DNA of 64,000 bases from Phycomyces blakesleeanus NRRL 1555(-) (lineage: Eukaryota > Mucoromycota > Mucoromycetes > Mucorales > Phycomycetaceae): positions 1,703,732-1,767,731 of the forward strand of contig NW_017265134.1 in NCBI RefSeq assembly GCF_001638985.1, written 5' to 3'. This document shows, piece after piece, positions 44,594 through 57,200 of the stretch. A program made the translations under genes and the position numbers. Under the pieces are notes generated by a model that worked only from the letters and a program-made list of their open reading frames with translations, did not search any database and was not told the DNA's origin. Each line of letters opens with the position of its first letter. The first letter of the stretch is position 1.

Positions 44594-45839
44594 ATGTCCT
44601 TGTTATCTAAAGTAGTCCGATGCATGCGCACCATTGCACCCCTTGAGCTAGCTGAGACCTCTTGGGACAATGTCGGTGTTCTTGTTGGTAAGAATTAAGA
44701 ATGTTCATCCATCAATGACACTCTACTCACGGCAATTATAGAGCCACCATTTCCTTTGCCAACCTTTAGCAAGGTTTTTCTCACAATTGACTTGACGCCT
44801 CAAGTTCTCGATGAAGCTTTGTCTGACCCAAAGGTCAGTTTCTTTATTTAAAACACACAAGAATAGAGCAGGATTGTAGACTTTATAAAATTTAGGTCGG
44901 TACAATTATTGCCTACCATCCCCCAATCTTCAAAGCCATGAAGCGCCTTACTTCAGCAGACGTTAAGCAAGACATGATCATGAAAGCAATTGCCCGCGGT
45001 GTAGGAATATACTCACCACACACCGCCTGTGACAACTGTGTCAATGGAGGTACGAATATTTCCTGAAAGAGACAACCTTGTGTAAACGTTTTTTGTATAT
45101 GATATTATGTTTAAATCGTAAATACATGCTTTTCTAGTTAATGACTGGCTCGCGAGTGGTTTGGGAAAAGGAACTGTAGCTCCTATCGAGCGTTCAGTGA
45201 ACCCACCCGCAGGCAAGTATCAGTATAAAGAGAATTGATAAACAAATACTTCTTGAGAATCATAGGGCTTAATTATTTTTATATAGGTCAAGAAGAGTCT
45301 GGATCTGGTCGTATATTTACCTATGATGAACCCTTTCCTTTACTGAATGTGGTTGCCAAGATTAAGCAGCTGACTGGATTACCATTTGGTAAGAATACAT
45401 ACGCGTTGCCCTATTATTTTATTCTTCTTGTTCTTATGCATATGTACGTAAAGTTCGTGTGGCAACTGCAGAAGCCCACAAAACTGGGTTGATCAGAACT
45501 GTTGCAATTTGTGCTGGATCTGGATCCTCTGTGCTTGGTCCGGTAAAAGCTGACTTGTATTTCTCTGGAGAGATGGGACATCATGATGTGCTAGCTGCAC
45601 TTGCCCAAGGAACCAGTGTTGTTTTGTGTAAGTTACAATCTTGTGAAGGAAACCAGAGAAACCAGAGAAACTAAACAAATTGTTCTTTAGGTGAACACAC
45701 AAACACAGAGCGTGGATACCTCTCAGCAGTGTTGAAACCTGCGCTGGAGAGACAACTTGCTGGAGAACGTTCTGAGTCTGGTGAAAATATTGAGGTAGTG
45801 GTTAGTAAAGTCGATAAAGATCCTCTTGTAATCGCATAA
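44594..45839 (+). CDS. NIF3: NIF3-family metal-binding protein, 279 aa
   Basis: Exons: 44594-44687, 44742-44833, 44896-45049, 45138-45212, 45287-45388, 45454-45627, 45691-45839; 840 nt in frame. Conserved motifs: LAETSWDNVG near the N-terminus, FLTIDLTPQVLDEA, IIAYHPPIFKAMKRL (metal-binding His in the YHPP region), GIYSPHTACDN, RTVAICAGSGSSVL and the late metal-site motif LYFSGEMGHHDVLAALAQG. The family forms hexameric toroids with a di-metal site; the molecular role in fungi is not settled. The fourth intron (45213-45286) starts with GC instead of GT (cccgcag then gcaagt). Length is normal for the family. Confidence 0.94.
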
Positions 45840-46147
45840 ATAATAAATATATTCTGGAGTATTTTCTTAAAATTGTGTCCGAGACACTTAACTTTCAATC
45901 GGATCGAAGCTAGAATCCGATTAAAGTATGGATAAGCTAAGCTTAGACAAGAAATTCAATTCCAAATATGTGGGTAAAACCGGCAGTAGAAGGCTAAGAC
46001 CAAAAAGAGTAATATTTAAAGAAAGAGAATAGAGATAGTGACCAAGTCTTCAAAAACAAGATTTTTACATACATAAACTCAAATATATATAGCATTCTTT
46101 ACATGTGTATCTTGTGTGCTTATGAAATCAAAACTTTATTTTTAAAT
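45840..46147. other. Intergenic between convergent genes
   Basis: 3' flanks of NIF3 (+) and the acyl-CoA dehydrogenase (-). No gene seen. Confidence 0.7.
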
Positions 46148-47942
46148 TTAAGCGTATTTGCTTGCGACAATTTTTGCGATAGTCTGAAGTTGGATGTTGC
46201 TTGTACCTGAATCAAGTATAGAAGGTAAGGTGCATTTTCATTTTTTTTTATTTTGTTTTCCTACGGAGGCTTACCTTCATAAATTGCACCAATCTTTGCA
46301 TCTCGGTAGAACTTTTCTACGCCTGTTTCACGAACAAATCCATTTCCACCCATCCATTCAACAGCATAACTTGCAGACTTCTCTGCTATTTTTGAAGCGT
46401 AAAGTTTTGCCATAGCTGCTTCCATTACAAAAGGCTTGCCTTCTTCTTTTAGGCGTGCAGCATTATATGTAAGCAATCTAGCTGCCTCAATCTCAACAGC
46501 AACTATCAACAAAAATAACTATAATGTTAGTTAAATATTTGGCATCGACTACTGTCTACAATAAATACCTTGTGCATATTGATGCTGCATCCCTTGGAAC
46601 TCCCCGACCGGTTTACCAAACTGTTTACGCTCCATAATGTACGGTAAGGCAATATCAAATGCTCCTTGAGCTAGTCCAACCATTTGAGCTGCAATACCAA
46701 TACGACCTTCATTGAGAGACTCAATAGCATATTTATATCCTTGACCAACAACTCCCAAAACATTCTCTTTTGGCACTCTAACATCTTCAAAGCTTAATTC
46801 GCAGGTTGATGAAGCTTTGATACCAAGCTAAAGATGATTGTAGCAGTAAATATTCTTATTGTGAATAAATAAAACCAAAGACAAAAACAATACCTTTTTT
46901 TCCCTTTTTGCAATCTTGATTCCCCACTGCTTTTCAACCAAAAAGGCTGTAATTCCTTTGTATCCTGCAGAAGGGTTTCTGTATATATATATATATATAT
47001 ATTGGGTTAGATATTTTTTTTAGAATTCTGAATAGTAAAGTCAAACATACGTGTTGGCAAAAACAATCATAAGTTCTGCTTCAGCTGAATTACTGATCCA
47101 CATCTTGCTTCCATTCAAAACATAATGATCGCCCTTATCTTCCGCCTTTGTAACTAAGGCAAATGCATCGCTGCCTGAGCCTGCTTCAGAGATTGCGAAA
47201 CTGCCAATGGTGTCTGTAGCAAGGCGAGGCAGATATTTTTTCTTGATGGCCTCGGTACCATACTTACGGATCATTGTATTGATCAATGTGTTCTATACAC
47301 ACACACACATACCCATGAGTAATACCATTTAAAAATTATTGATCCAAGTATTTACATGAATATCACAGAGGACACTGATGGCTGGATCAACCTTTGCTAA
47401 TTCTTCGATCGCCAAAATGGCCGAAGTGAATGAGCATCCTGATCCCTCGTATTCTGGCTCAATCTCAATACCCATCAGCTAAGAGAATATGCAGATATAT
47501 CAGATATTTGCCTTTCAGCTATTATTTTTTATAACACATACACCTGATTCAAATAATGACTTTAAAACACCCTTATCCATTCTCTCTTCTTCATCCATTT
47601 CCATGACTTTGGGACCAACGACATGTCTAGCAAATCTTGTGACTATTCCCAAGATTTAGTTTATACATTGTTTTGTAGAAATATCCGAGTAAACCTGTAC
47701 CTGTATCCTTCATCATAATCTCTTCTTCTGTGAATGAATGAAGAGACGTCGGTGGTGTAGAAGAAATGAAAGGATAAGAGTAGCTGGCGCCATAATTTCT
47801 TATTTTTAAACCAACATGTAATTATTAGAAAGACGTTTCTTCTTGAGTATATAAAACATCTGGTGTACCTTTTGAAAGTCTGGGTAGCCAGGGCTGAGAG
47901 AAGTTGAGGTCTTTGGATAATTTTTTTAGATATTCTAAGCAT
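46148..47942 (-). CDS. ACADSB: Mitochondrial short/branched-chain acyl-CoA dehydrogenase, 422 aa
   Basis: FAD enzyme that introduces the alpha-beta double bond in acyl-CoA esters, here probably 2-methyl-branched acyl-CoA from isoleucine breakdown. Exons: 47942-47869, 47798-47701, 47642-47542, 47478-47356, 47292-47051, 46978-46894, 46827-46569, 46502-46275, 46206-46148; 1269 nt in frame. The N-terminus ([20 protein letters not shown]) is a mitochondrial presequence. Family motifs: [70 protein letters not shown] and the catalytic Glu403 in AIYEGTSNIQ. Assignment to ACADSB rather than ACADS rests on overall motif similarity and could be off by one subfamily. Confidence 0.92.
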
Positions 47943-49198
47943 AGCTGTGTAATATTTTAGGATCTGGGGAAGAAAGGTAAATTCTTAGGTTTGTTTTATA
48001 TAAATGTTTTCATTTTCCCACGCATCTCGTCTGTTTTGAACTCAAATTTTGATGTATGGTTAATTGCCACGATGGCAATTCTCGTATCATTTGTCACAGT
48101 GTCACAGAACTGTAGTACGATTATAGGCAGTGTTCGCTTTCAATTGCAATTAAGTCGATGCATTATGATGTATACATATATATAATAATTTTTAACGTTC
48201 TTTAACTGCAATAGTACAGCTATTAAAAGGGGTCACGTACATTAAAATTAGATGAATAATACGAAGATCCCATCATAGATTGAGTTTATAGAACCATTCA
48301 ACGAACTTGTTGGATTTTTTGGATAACATATAAATCAATTGGTATTGGTACTGTATCCTCTTTCTCTAGTCATTGGTATACTCCCGAATGGCTCTTAAAT
48401 ATATGTACATACACAACAAAGAGACTTTTGGATACTATATATAATAATTTGGAGCTGTAAAGATCAAAGTTTAAGCTTAATAGCAAATCTCGGTGATCAT
48501 ATGACGTTTTCTCTGTTGTAAAGGATAAATAAATCATACAGAAGTAAGACTATTAGAGCATTAGATTATGCACCGAGTGAATAGTAACATTTCTTTAAAT
48601 TAAGTTCAGTCATAACTAACAAATATTCAGATGTAACTATGAGCATTTTATTTCATTCTTTTACGAAATCAAATGAAGGCTGAGTTTGTTACGTGTGTTA
48701 TTGGAACCGAATGTGAACTACGTCTACTTAAACACCCCTTTTCTTCTAACTATTTCATAAATAACTCGGAAGAATTTATATAGTAAATTCTAAAATCCTA
48801 CACTTATAATATTATATGTCTATCATTTTGTTCACCTGCTTGCTCATTCGAAGAGATACAAAGAATACGAAATATAAATCTTCTTATCTTATTACATAAT
48901 TATTCTCAAGAACCTATTCCGAATGATCTTTACATTATAACAAATACCAATTACATATCAACATCAATATACCCCTTCATTACAGAAGATAAGAATAAAA
49001 GAGAATATGTTCCCTAAAAACATATACACGAATCTGGGTGCACGTACATCACAAATAATCTAGACACACTTCCTCAGACACATTGTGGAGACCACATACA
49101 CGAATAACACTAATAGTTCATTTACGAATAAAAGTTGCTTTAACTACACTTTATTATGCAAAAAAAATAGTAAAACATTCGAACAAATGGCAAGAAAT
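47943..49198. other. Intergenic
   Basis: Promoter of the acyl-CoA dehydrogenase gene, then AT-rich DNA up to the 3' end of uL5. A 64-codon open frame at 47991-48185 (+) looks like chance. Confidence 0.55.
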
Positions 49199-49922
49199 TT
49201 ACTTGTTGCTGACAACACCATCGAACTACGAACAAGAGAAAGATAAAGTCAATTACTTATTTCACACAAAAGTTATATTTCAGGTACTTACGCGGGTCTT
49301 GAACCATTCGACAGACTCCTCCTTCTTGATACGGTGGGTGGCGCCAACCTTGGACTTGCAGTGCTTGCGGCGAGCGACACGGTTACCGGGACGGCCCATG
49401 ACGATGTAGTAGTCCATACCGTAAATACCGATGGAAGGATCGTACTTGATACCCAAGTCAATGTGCTCATCAATACCGAAACCGAAGTTACCGGTCTCAG
49501 AGAAGTTGCGGGCACGGAGCTCGTACTCCTTGACCTTGAGACCACGCTCGAGGATCTCCTCAGCCTTGGGACCACGGACGGTGACGTGAACGGAGATCTT
49601 CTCGTTACGACGGATACCAAAGGTACGGACGGTGTAACGGGCCTTGGAGTAGACGGGAGTCTGACCGGTCAACTGCTCGAGGACCTTGGCAGCACGGGTA
49701 AGTCTATCACCAGACTCACCAACGCAAATGTTGAGAACAAGCTTCTCGATGTGGAGAGCCTTCATCTTGTTGACGGCAACGGTCTTTTGTTCGGCACTCT
49801 AAGGGAGCATTTTATCAGTCATCTAATATTTCTTTGTCGTGTATGGACATAACATCCCATCCATCCGTCCATTCATCCATCCCAGATAATCATCATATCA
49901 TCATGGGCATGATATTTACCAT
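49199..49922 (-). CDS. RPL11: 60S ribosomal protein uL5 (L11), 178 aa
   Basis: Large-subunit protein of the central protuberance that joins the 5S RNP with 5S rRNA and uL18. Exons: 49922-49920, 49798-49292, 49225-49199; 537 nt. Exon 1 is exactly the ATG; the second exon starts [20 protein letters not shown]. Motifs: [59 protein letters not shown] and [19 protein letters not shown]; the protein ends FDGVVSNK. Length equals the metazoan protein. GC and codon bias are much higher than the surroundings, as in uL13 and uL23. It is divergently transcribed from uL13 across 651 bp. Confidence 0.97.
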
Positions 49923-50573
49923 GGCTGGTCGGGGCTACGGGTCTGTAGGCGATGGAAAAGAAAGATCCGTTGGTGGTGGTTGATTGAGGTGTACTATCCC
50001 GGGAGGTTCGGTGAGCAGAAGTGCAGTATAAGCCACTCATTTGCACTGGACTACCAAATACGGAATCCCATTTTCCATGTTAAAATGCTTCATAGTGAAT
50101 ACGAGACTATAGAAATATCACCCATAGGCCTCACTAAATACTTTATATAAATTGCCATTATACCATACAATACTGTCCAATTATGCCGTGATATACCTAT
50201 ATTCATAATATACACTCAATTCAAAGATTTTTCGTCTTATTACTTTATACACACATACACACACATATATCTATATATATGTATGTATATACAATAGTAG
50301 ACTGGTTTCTTAATAGCGAAGTATTTAAGAATGAAAATTTACATGATTTATTCATTTATTTTTTTAAGTGGGTATTGTATATATACATATTCGAGTTTTC
50401 TTACTATATTATACATGGATCAAAAGCTGCTATGATGAGGATTCTATTGTTTGACATCACAAAGCGTGCCTGACCAATCATTCCCTCACAAATCCAGAGC
50501 AGCAAATTTTTTATTTATCGTTCAAGAGCCGCCTACACCTTGTTTTCTTCCTCTCTTTTTCAGACTCGACATC
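49923..50573. promoter_or_regulatory. Shared divergent promoter region of uL5 and uL13
   Basis: 651 bp separate the two ribosomal protein start codons. Near uL13, 50451-50490 carries TGACATCA and an ACCAAT element followed by a pyrimidine-rich leader (50540-50570). A shared region would allow coordinate expression of two 60S proteins; which motifs act is not shown. Confidence 0.5.
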
Positions 50574-51425
50574 ATGAGCACTTTCGAAAAGGTACTCTTC
50601 TTTTCCTGCCTTTCGTCACCACATGTCGAATAAACATACGACAAAGAAGACCAGTGAATGGCATTCAGCATTTTGAAACAAACAGAAGAATTGCAACTTT
50701 TTTTCTATGCGCCAATTATCATCCTCATTTGGATAACTCTGACTCGCTTGTGTGCCCTCCTAGGTGGTTGTCATTGACGGCAAGGGTCATCTCCTCGGTC
50801 GCCTCGCCTCTATTGTTGCCAAGCAAGCCCTTAACGGCCAAAAGGTCGTTATCGTTCGTTGCGAGGAATTGAACGTGTCTGGCGAGTTCTTCCGTAACAA
50901 GCGTAAGTTACATTCCACAAAGTATAGAAAACAATAGAATCCGGTGTGTAACTTACATATTTATATCTTCTAGTCAAGTACCACGCTTACCTCAACAAGC
51001 GTTGCGTTGTCAACCCCCGTCGTGGTCCCTTCCACTTCCGTGCTCCTTCCCGCATCCTCTACAAGGCCATGCGCGGTATGGTTCCCCACAAGACTGCTCG
51101 TGGTGCCGCCGCTCTTGACCGCATCAAGGTTTTCGAGGGTGTCCCCCCTCCCTATGACCGCATGAAGCGCATGGTTATCCCCGATGCCCTCCGTGTCCTC
51201 CGTCTTAAGCCCGGACGCAAGTTCACCACTCTCGGTCGTATCTCCCACGAAGTCGGCTGGAAGTACCAGGACGTCGTTGCCAAGCTTGAAGATAAGCGCA
51301 AGGCCAAGTCTTCCGCTTACTACGAGCGCAAGGCTGCCCTCATCGCCATCCAGAAGAAGGCTGTCGAGTCCAAGGCTGCTTCCCTCAAGACCGTCAACGC
51401 CTCCATCGCTGCTCTCGGCTATTAA
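50574..51425 (+). CDS. RPL16: 60S ribosomal protein uL13 (L13a/L16), 202 aa
   Basis: Exons 50574-50591, 50764-50902, 50974-51425; 609 nt in frame. Exon 1 codes MSTFEK only. Motifs: [84 protein letters not shown] and [17 protein letters not shown]; the C-terminal helix is Lys/Ala-rich. This is a surface protein of the large subunit. Strong GC-rich, C-ending codon preference separates it sharply from the flanking AT-rich DNA, as expected for very high expression. The 172-nt first intron is longer than average; I looked for a box C/D snoRNA as in animal L13a introns and did not find a convincing one. Confidence 0.97.
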
Positions 51426-51562
51426 TTCGTCTATATATATGTATAATATTTATGGAAAAATAAAATAAAATAATTTTTGCAAAACAATCTTTGGTAAAAA
51501 GAAAAAAGAAAAAGAAAACATATATAATCTATATAAAAAAAATTCAAGAGTACCAACAATGT

Positions 51563-52531
51563 TCACTTGAACTGTGTCTGCAAGTAATCGAGTGCCTTTG
51601 ATGAGGTCTGTTCGATACTAGAGACGTCTGTGTTAAGTACTAGCATTGAGTGAGCCACATCTTGTCTCACAATTGAGCAAGAATCATCTACAAAAAATTG
51701 CTTGTTCCACTTGACGTACTGTGGCCACACAATATCATCAAAATATCCTAGTGGATCCACCCAAGTACCTGTTGAAGGAATATATTAGCTGTGATAGCAC
51801 AAAACAAATTAGTCAAACTTACCTAGCTTAGTGGCATATCCCGTTCTAGTCTCTCTTCTTGTCTTTAGCATTTCATATGAGGCCGTGATAAAAATCTTGC
51901 GATCGATTTCGTTTGAAAGATCCTTGTCTTGATAGAGCATAAAGCCTTCCACAATAAGAAACATAATATCCGGTTGAATATGTTTCAGCCATGGATCAAG
52001 TTGCTGTGTTACTTGTCTCGGCAAAATTTGTCGCTTATCGTGATCGTTTTTTATAGCCTTGGATTGGTACCATTCAGGGAGCTGTCCATTATTTGTACGG
52101 ACATGACTAATAGTCCTTGTTAAAGCTTTAAAGTCAATGGCGTCTGGACAATCCCAATTGGCAAGCCCGGTTGTCTGATCGATAGGAATCTGGTTGTCAG
52201 GCTTGGAAAAAAAATACTTGAGATTTTAAAACCTAATGCCAAATTATTCACTTGTTCTAACCTTGAAGAATTCATCTTGACAAATGACAACGCAATTGGG
52301 AAGAATGCTAAACAGAATTTGAGACAATGTCTATAGATAAGAGATTAATAACAAGATTTCTAAAAAAAAAAAGGCTTTCTTATATCTGTCTACTTACTGT
52401 CTTTCCTGAACACGAAGGACCACTAAAAATCCAATAACAGAATTATAAATAACTTGGTGTATTATTCTTTCTTGACTATATACTAACAATCCTTAAGCTC
52501 ACCTTACTCCAATGGTATATACTTTTGTCAT
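51563..52531 (-). CDS. NRK1: Nicotinamide riboside kinase, 235 aa
   Basis: Phosphorylates nicotinamide riboside to NMN in NAD+ salvage (family role). Exons: 52531-52503, 52422-52398, 52330-52262, 52201-51823, 51768-51563; 708 nt in frame. The P-loop is assembled across three exons: GVSGPSCSGKTTLS with Lys17 and Thr18. Further motifs: VICQDEFFKPD with the Asp/Glu that act with substrate, GLANWDCPDAIDF, LPRQ, and a lid-region arginine cluster KTRRETRTGY. WVDPLGYFDDIVWPQYVKWN follows. The same motifs distinguish NRK from uridine kinases. The second exon is only 25 nt. It converges on uL13, whose stop is 137 bp away. Confidence 0.93.
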
Positions 52532-53905
52532 TGGAATGCCCAGTTCTCCACACTAGAATCAATATTACGTGACCGTATCAGAATATACGAGGGACTGAGT
52601 TGTAAGAGCCTGAAGCGTAAGTTTGGTTACTTGCAAATCATAACACTCTTTTTTTTTCGTTAATATATGCTTGTCTACTTTTCATTATTATTATTTTCTA
52701 TCTGAATTTTTGGTCTGCAATGTATTTTCCCGCCTTTTTAGACACTGGATATATTTGCCTATTCTTCTAAATAGCGTTGAGTATCTATAAGATTGCATCG
52801 TCTTTGAATACACCTTATTTATATAGTATATTGTTATTAGTTAATTAATTAATTAAGAACATTAACCCTCTTACTAAGCGTGTAAGACCCTCTCAATTTG
52901 TTTGTTTTTTTTTTAAAGAATAAAATAGTAATGTTTTAATTCAGAGATTATTCTTATAAGCTTTATTTCTATCTGATCCACATATAATATACATAACTAA
53001 ATGTCAAAAAGCCCATTTCTTCGTATTTTAGTATTCCCTTGTAAAAATTTACACGGCCAGTCTCGGTTCTATAAACTCTTTTTTATAAAAAAAAAAAGAG
53101 TTGCTATTTTCAGTTCGGATTTATCAGTAGAAGCTTCATATTAATAAAATCAAGATATGCACCACTTATACATATAAATTATGAAAAGGTGAGAAATCGG
53201 GATCAAGGTAGAGAAATTGAGAGAATGGATATATAAGATTAATATTATAGAAAGTATTTAGGAACACAGAAAATGGTACATCCTTTAAAAATATTGGCCT
53301 ATGGATCTAACACAGTTAAAAAGACATGATAGACGTATGGTCTTAAAACTAGCAAGGAAAAAGGGCAAATCTTTAACTGTTGTTTATCCAATTTAACTGG
53401 TATTAAATATACCGCAAATTACATATGAAACTATGTGATCTATTGCAAGCAAACAATCACTTAGTAAATATGTGCAAAGTTATATGCCTTTGACACACAT
53501 ACCTATATATATATGTGTGTGTGTGCCCATGTGTGTATGAGTATGTCACTGTAGAATAGAGCTTTTCTGGTAATATATTAAAGACTACTTTTTATTTGAT
53601 TAATGAAAGTTATTGAGAAATAATGTTTGTATATGTCCAGTATAACTAATGTACAAAGTCTGAATTTGGAGCCCAATAAGATTATAATCCCAAGTTTTCA
53701 GTGTACATTCATTATCATATAGTTACAATTTTTTTAATGGTACAAAATATATTATAGCAAGTAGTTAATGTACAAAAGCCTTTGTATATAGTAAGCATTT
53801 TCGGTCCATTCCAAGTATAAAATAGAAACAAATCCACCGCTCTTTTTTTATTTAATCTATATCATTTCATTATGCTGGACGTTTTCGATGTGGGGCTCCA
53901 TATGA
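52532..53905. other. Intergenic, gene-poor
   Basis: AT-rich, with an inverted AAAAAGAGTT-type hairpin around 53075-53102 (ctctttttta/taaaaaaaaaaagag) and a short (GT)n run at 53513-53524. No gene seen. Confidence 0.5.
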
Positions 53906-54262
53906 TTACTGAAACTTTGATGAATCTGCCTTGGTTACACGCTTTAATCCAAGCTCTTTCATTATATTGCACACCGTAGGATATGAGACATTGTATCCTT
54001 CTTCGAGTAATCGGTAATATAGGGCTCGCGAGGTCCGGAATTCACCGTTTAACATTTGTAGTCGGATAAGATCCTTTCTACTCTTCGATATTATACTTCT
54101 TCTTCCAGCAGGCAAGAGTTCTATACGGAAGGATGCCATTTTGCGATACTTTGAGACGGTTGATGGGGCTATTCCGAGCTCTCTGGCTATTTCTCTGCAC
54201 GATTTTCCGCTCTGAAGAAGAGAATAGATAGACTGTATGACTGTGCATGATATCGGCTTCAT
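53906..54262 (-). CDS. Tc1/IS630-type DNA-binding (HTH) protein, 118 aa, no catalytic domain
   Basis: Intact single-exon frame. Residues 8-40 form a first helix-turn-helix (IYSLLQSGKSCREIAREL, GIAPSTVSKYRK). Residues 75-110 form a second winged-helix-like unit (SRALYYRLLEEGYNVSYPTV, CNIMKELGLKR). This is the bipartite DNA-binding head of Tc1/mariner/IS630 transposases. The frame ends soon after, and no DDE domain follows in 53500-53905; downstream of the stop a short RKRPA-like continuation suggests truncation. It is either a transposase remnant that happens to stay open or a stand-alone HTH protein derived from one. Confidence 0.65.
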   Translation of the reverse strand: MKPISCTVIQSIYSLLQSGKSCREIARELGIAPSTVSKYRKMASFRIELLPAGRRSIISKSRKDLIRLQMLNGEFRTSRALYYRLLEEGYNVSYPTVCNIMKELGLKRVTKADSSKFQ

Positions 54263-57200
54263 GATTTAAGTGTGTACCAAGCAAATAACAAAAAATAATG
54301 GTTAAGCTGTCATATATATTTTATTTTATTTCAAACTGGGGGGTATAAAAGAAATTAAAGATCTGCAACGAGGTTTAGGTTACATTATCTCAACAAACGA
54401 AAGAAGTACAGTGTTTATATATCAAGATGTTTGAGGATCATATATAGCAGTGTTGCTTAGATTTTTTGTATACCACACCCGTATATTTATTTATATAAAT
54501 TGAACTTATTCATATAATTCTCTTTTTATCATATATATGTGTCTCATTCTTAAAGCTCTTAAATATTTTTATTGTAATAAATATTTAAAGAAATGTCTAT
54601 CTTATGTATACAGTGAGACAAGTATATTCAATTATTGAAATAAAAAACACTTGCCTTTAAATTATAGTAATCGTATTAGAGTGTGTTTTTTTAGATATAA
54701 AAATGTAATAATGATATAGTTAATTACGGTTATATGAATAGATCTATTCTGTTAAATATATTCTGTAAAGAAAATACCGGACATATATTGCTATTTGGAA
54801 TACGTGTATATTAATAAAAGTGTATAAAGATGTATAGACATATACATACATGCGTGTGCGTGTAGAATATCAGCAAATATGGGACCGTGAACCGTCAAGT
54901 TAGTACAAACAAGATACCTTAGCCCGCGGTGTATTCCGAAGATGAACTAACGTGTTAAGAGGCCTTGGTATTGCGATAACTGTTGAGAAAAAACAAGAAA
55001 ACTCGAAATAGATTCTAGACTTGGATAATCTCAATTAATTTCTTTAAACGTTCTTGGTTCCTGTAATACATCAACATACATCTTTATCTCTGGTGTAGTG
55101 TCGATTTGTTCATTCTGTTCAAAAACATCTGATGCTCTATACTCTGTTAAGATGTGTAATTCCAAAACTTTGTGATGGTAGAATTAACTGAGCTCAGGAT
55201 TATCTGTAAGCTGTTAATAATAGCAGCCGAAAATTAGGCTTCCAGTGTCTTTTAAATAATTATATATATATATATAAGCTGTTGCTATTAATTAATTTCT
55301 AAACACACGTATTGAATATGGTTTGGACCATGACCTTCTTGTCCGCTGAGTATTGGTGTTTGTATAGACGTTTGTTCATATACTATGCTGACGCTTCTAA
55401 TAATCTAACCGGTAGATAAGCACATAATACCAATTATTGTGCGTCTTGCAAGGTCCCTGGATCAAAATTTATGGATCTTCTGATCAAGATTTATTTCGAG
55501 AGCTCACCACAGCCCACACATGGTGGCTCATACAAGAATATGAAGAAGTTTGAAGAAAACAATAATAAGATCAAATTATAAATTAAAAGGGTCTTGTATT
55601 AAATATATTAGGTTTGGTTTTCCAATTAATATTCTGGTTGCTGCTACCATGGACAGATTGCATACTTTTTGATTTGATTATTCTTTAAATATGTACATCC
55701 TAACAAAATCCCCTTCGATATTTTGCAGAATATAGTTACACAAATAAAGTTCAAGGTTATTTTAGAAGGAGCATCTTGTACCAACTGATAAATTTGTAAA
55801 TATGTATATAAAGATTTTACCCGCAAGTGTAGAGCAAAGTATAATAGGCGAATATTCGATAAATTAGGTTGGTATAGACACACACATAAGATATCATTTC
55901 TTTTCCTTCCTTCCTAAATATTAATGGGATACTTATCTACCATACGTGAGATCTGTACTGATCTATGTTGTGCTTGGTGTAAAACATCAATTGACTAGAG
56001 CCCTGGTAGTTTTCTTTTTTTTTTTTAAAGAAAAAATATGTGACATATGGTAGAATTATTCTAGAGTACCATTGAGTGAGTTCGACTGGCTTCACATTCC
56101 AAACTTGGTGTTGTACACACGTACCTCATAGATATGCGTAACCCTGAGTAAAATCGAATATGTAAATAATTCTACTCTCTTCTCAATTGTGTGTTAGCCG
56201 GTGTCGTATTCAATAAAGGGGTCAGTGTAAAGATACGCTCCCATACAGCTTATACATAAACCTGTCTATTTTAGATTAAAAATATAACTTTTATTCTGTA
56301 ATTTTTTTCTCACTTTCTGACTACAAATGCTTGTCTATATGACAGGAATACCTAAGAGTAAAAAGCTCTGTGTTTTCTTTGATGTGTGTGTTATTCTGAA
56401 AGAAAAAGAAAGACCGGACACATTCAAAGCTTTTGTAGAAACCGCCCTTATTACTATCTTAAAAATTGATCTTTGTCATCCCCGAGAAGCTGTGATACAG
56501 TAAATAAAGAAGAATATGGACAGCCAATTATACTATTATTATTGATATCTTTGTATCTATACACAGTGTATTATAAGCTTCTTTTTTTATATTAATGAGG
56601 AAATGATTACTCTTTCATAATATTTCTTTTATGAAGTAAAGAAACTATGTGGTGCGTAAGGCCATTTATGTTCATTGGTAAGAAAGTCCATATAGAAGTA
56701 TAAATGCATAATGGATACCAGATATATTATAAAACATGATTAAATGTGATTATTTGATATTCTTATAGTGTAAACACCTTTTTATTCTATTTTGATATAT
56801 AAAGTAGTCGTACATACATTAGATGTGCATATCGGCAATCAGTTACCATTATACCATATTATATTGCATTATCTCTTATAGTGTATTAATAGGTTCCTTT
56901 AATATTAAATGTTTTCTTTTCAGGGTCAAAGGCGCCACACAGGAATGCACATAGATATGCATTATTTGTTTTTGTGAGAAAGACTAGTCAAATATAAGCT
57001 ACGTGGTGGATATAATTTCTTGAATCCGCATATTAAAGGATGCGGTGTGATTCAATTTGTATTCTTGTTTTATTAATGTAGGAACCTTGTTTTATATCTC
57101 AAGCATACTTCATTGTAAGCATTTATTCATTATTCACTATACTAAGATAATGTAAAAGTACTTGATGTTTTAAAGCCTTTTTTCAAATTTTAGTTTTTCT

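Noticed and set aside
49334..49852. 172-codon plus frame opposite uL5
   Set aside because: Antisense of a GC-rich, biased coding exon; typical shadow.
50592..50763. Possible intronic snoRNA in uL13
   Set aside because: A CTGA-like D box is present but no matching C box or terminal stem on the transcribed strand.
55031..55180. 45-codon minus stretch with charged residues
   Set aside because: Length is within chance for this composition, and no start or partner exon was found.
55402..55578. Plus stretch containing CxxC and Lys-rich tail
   Set aside because: About 55 codons, stop just upstream, no splice support; treated as chance.
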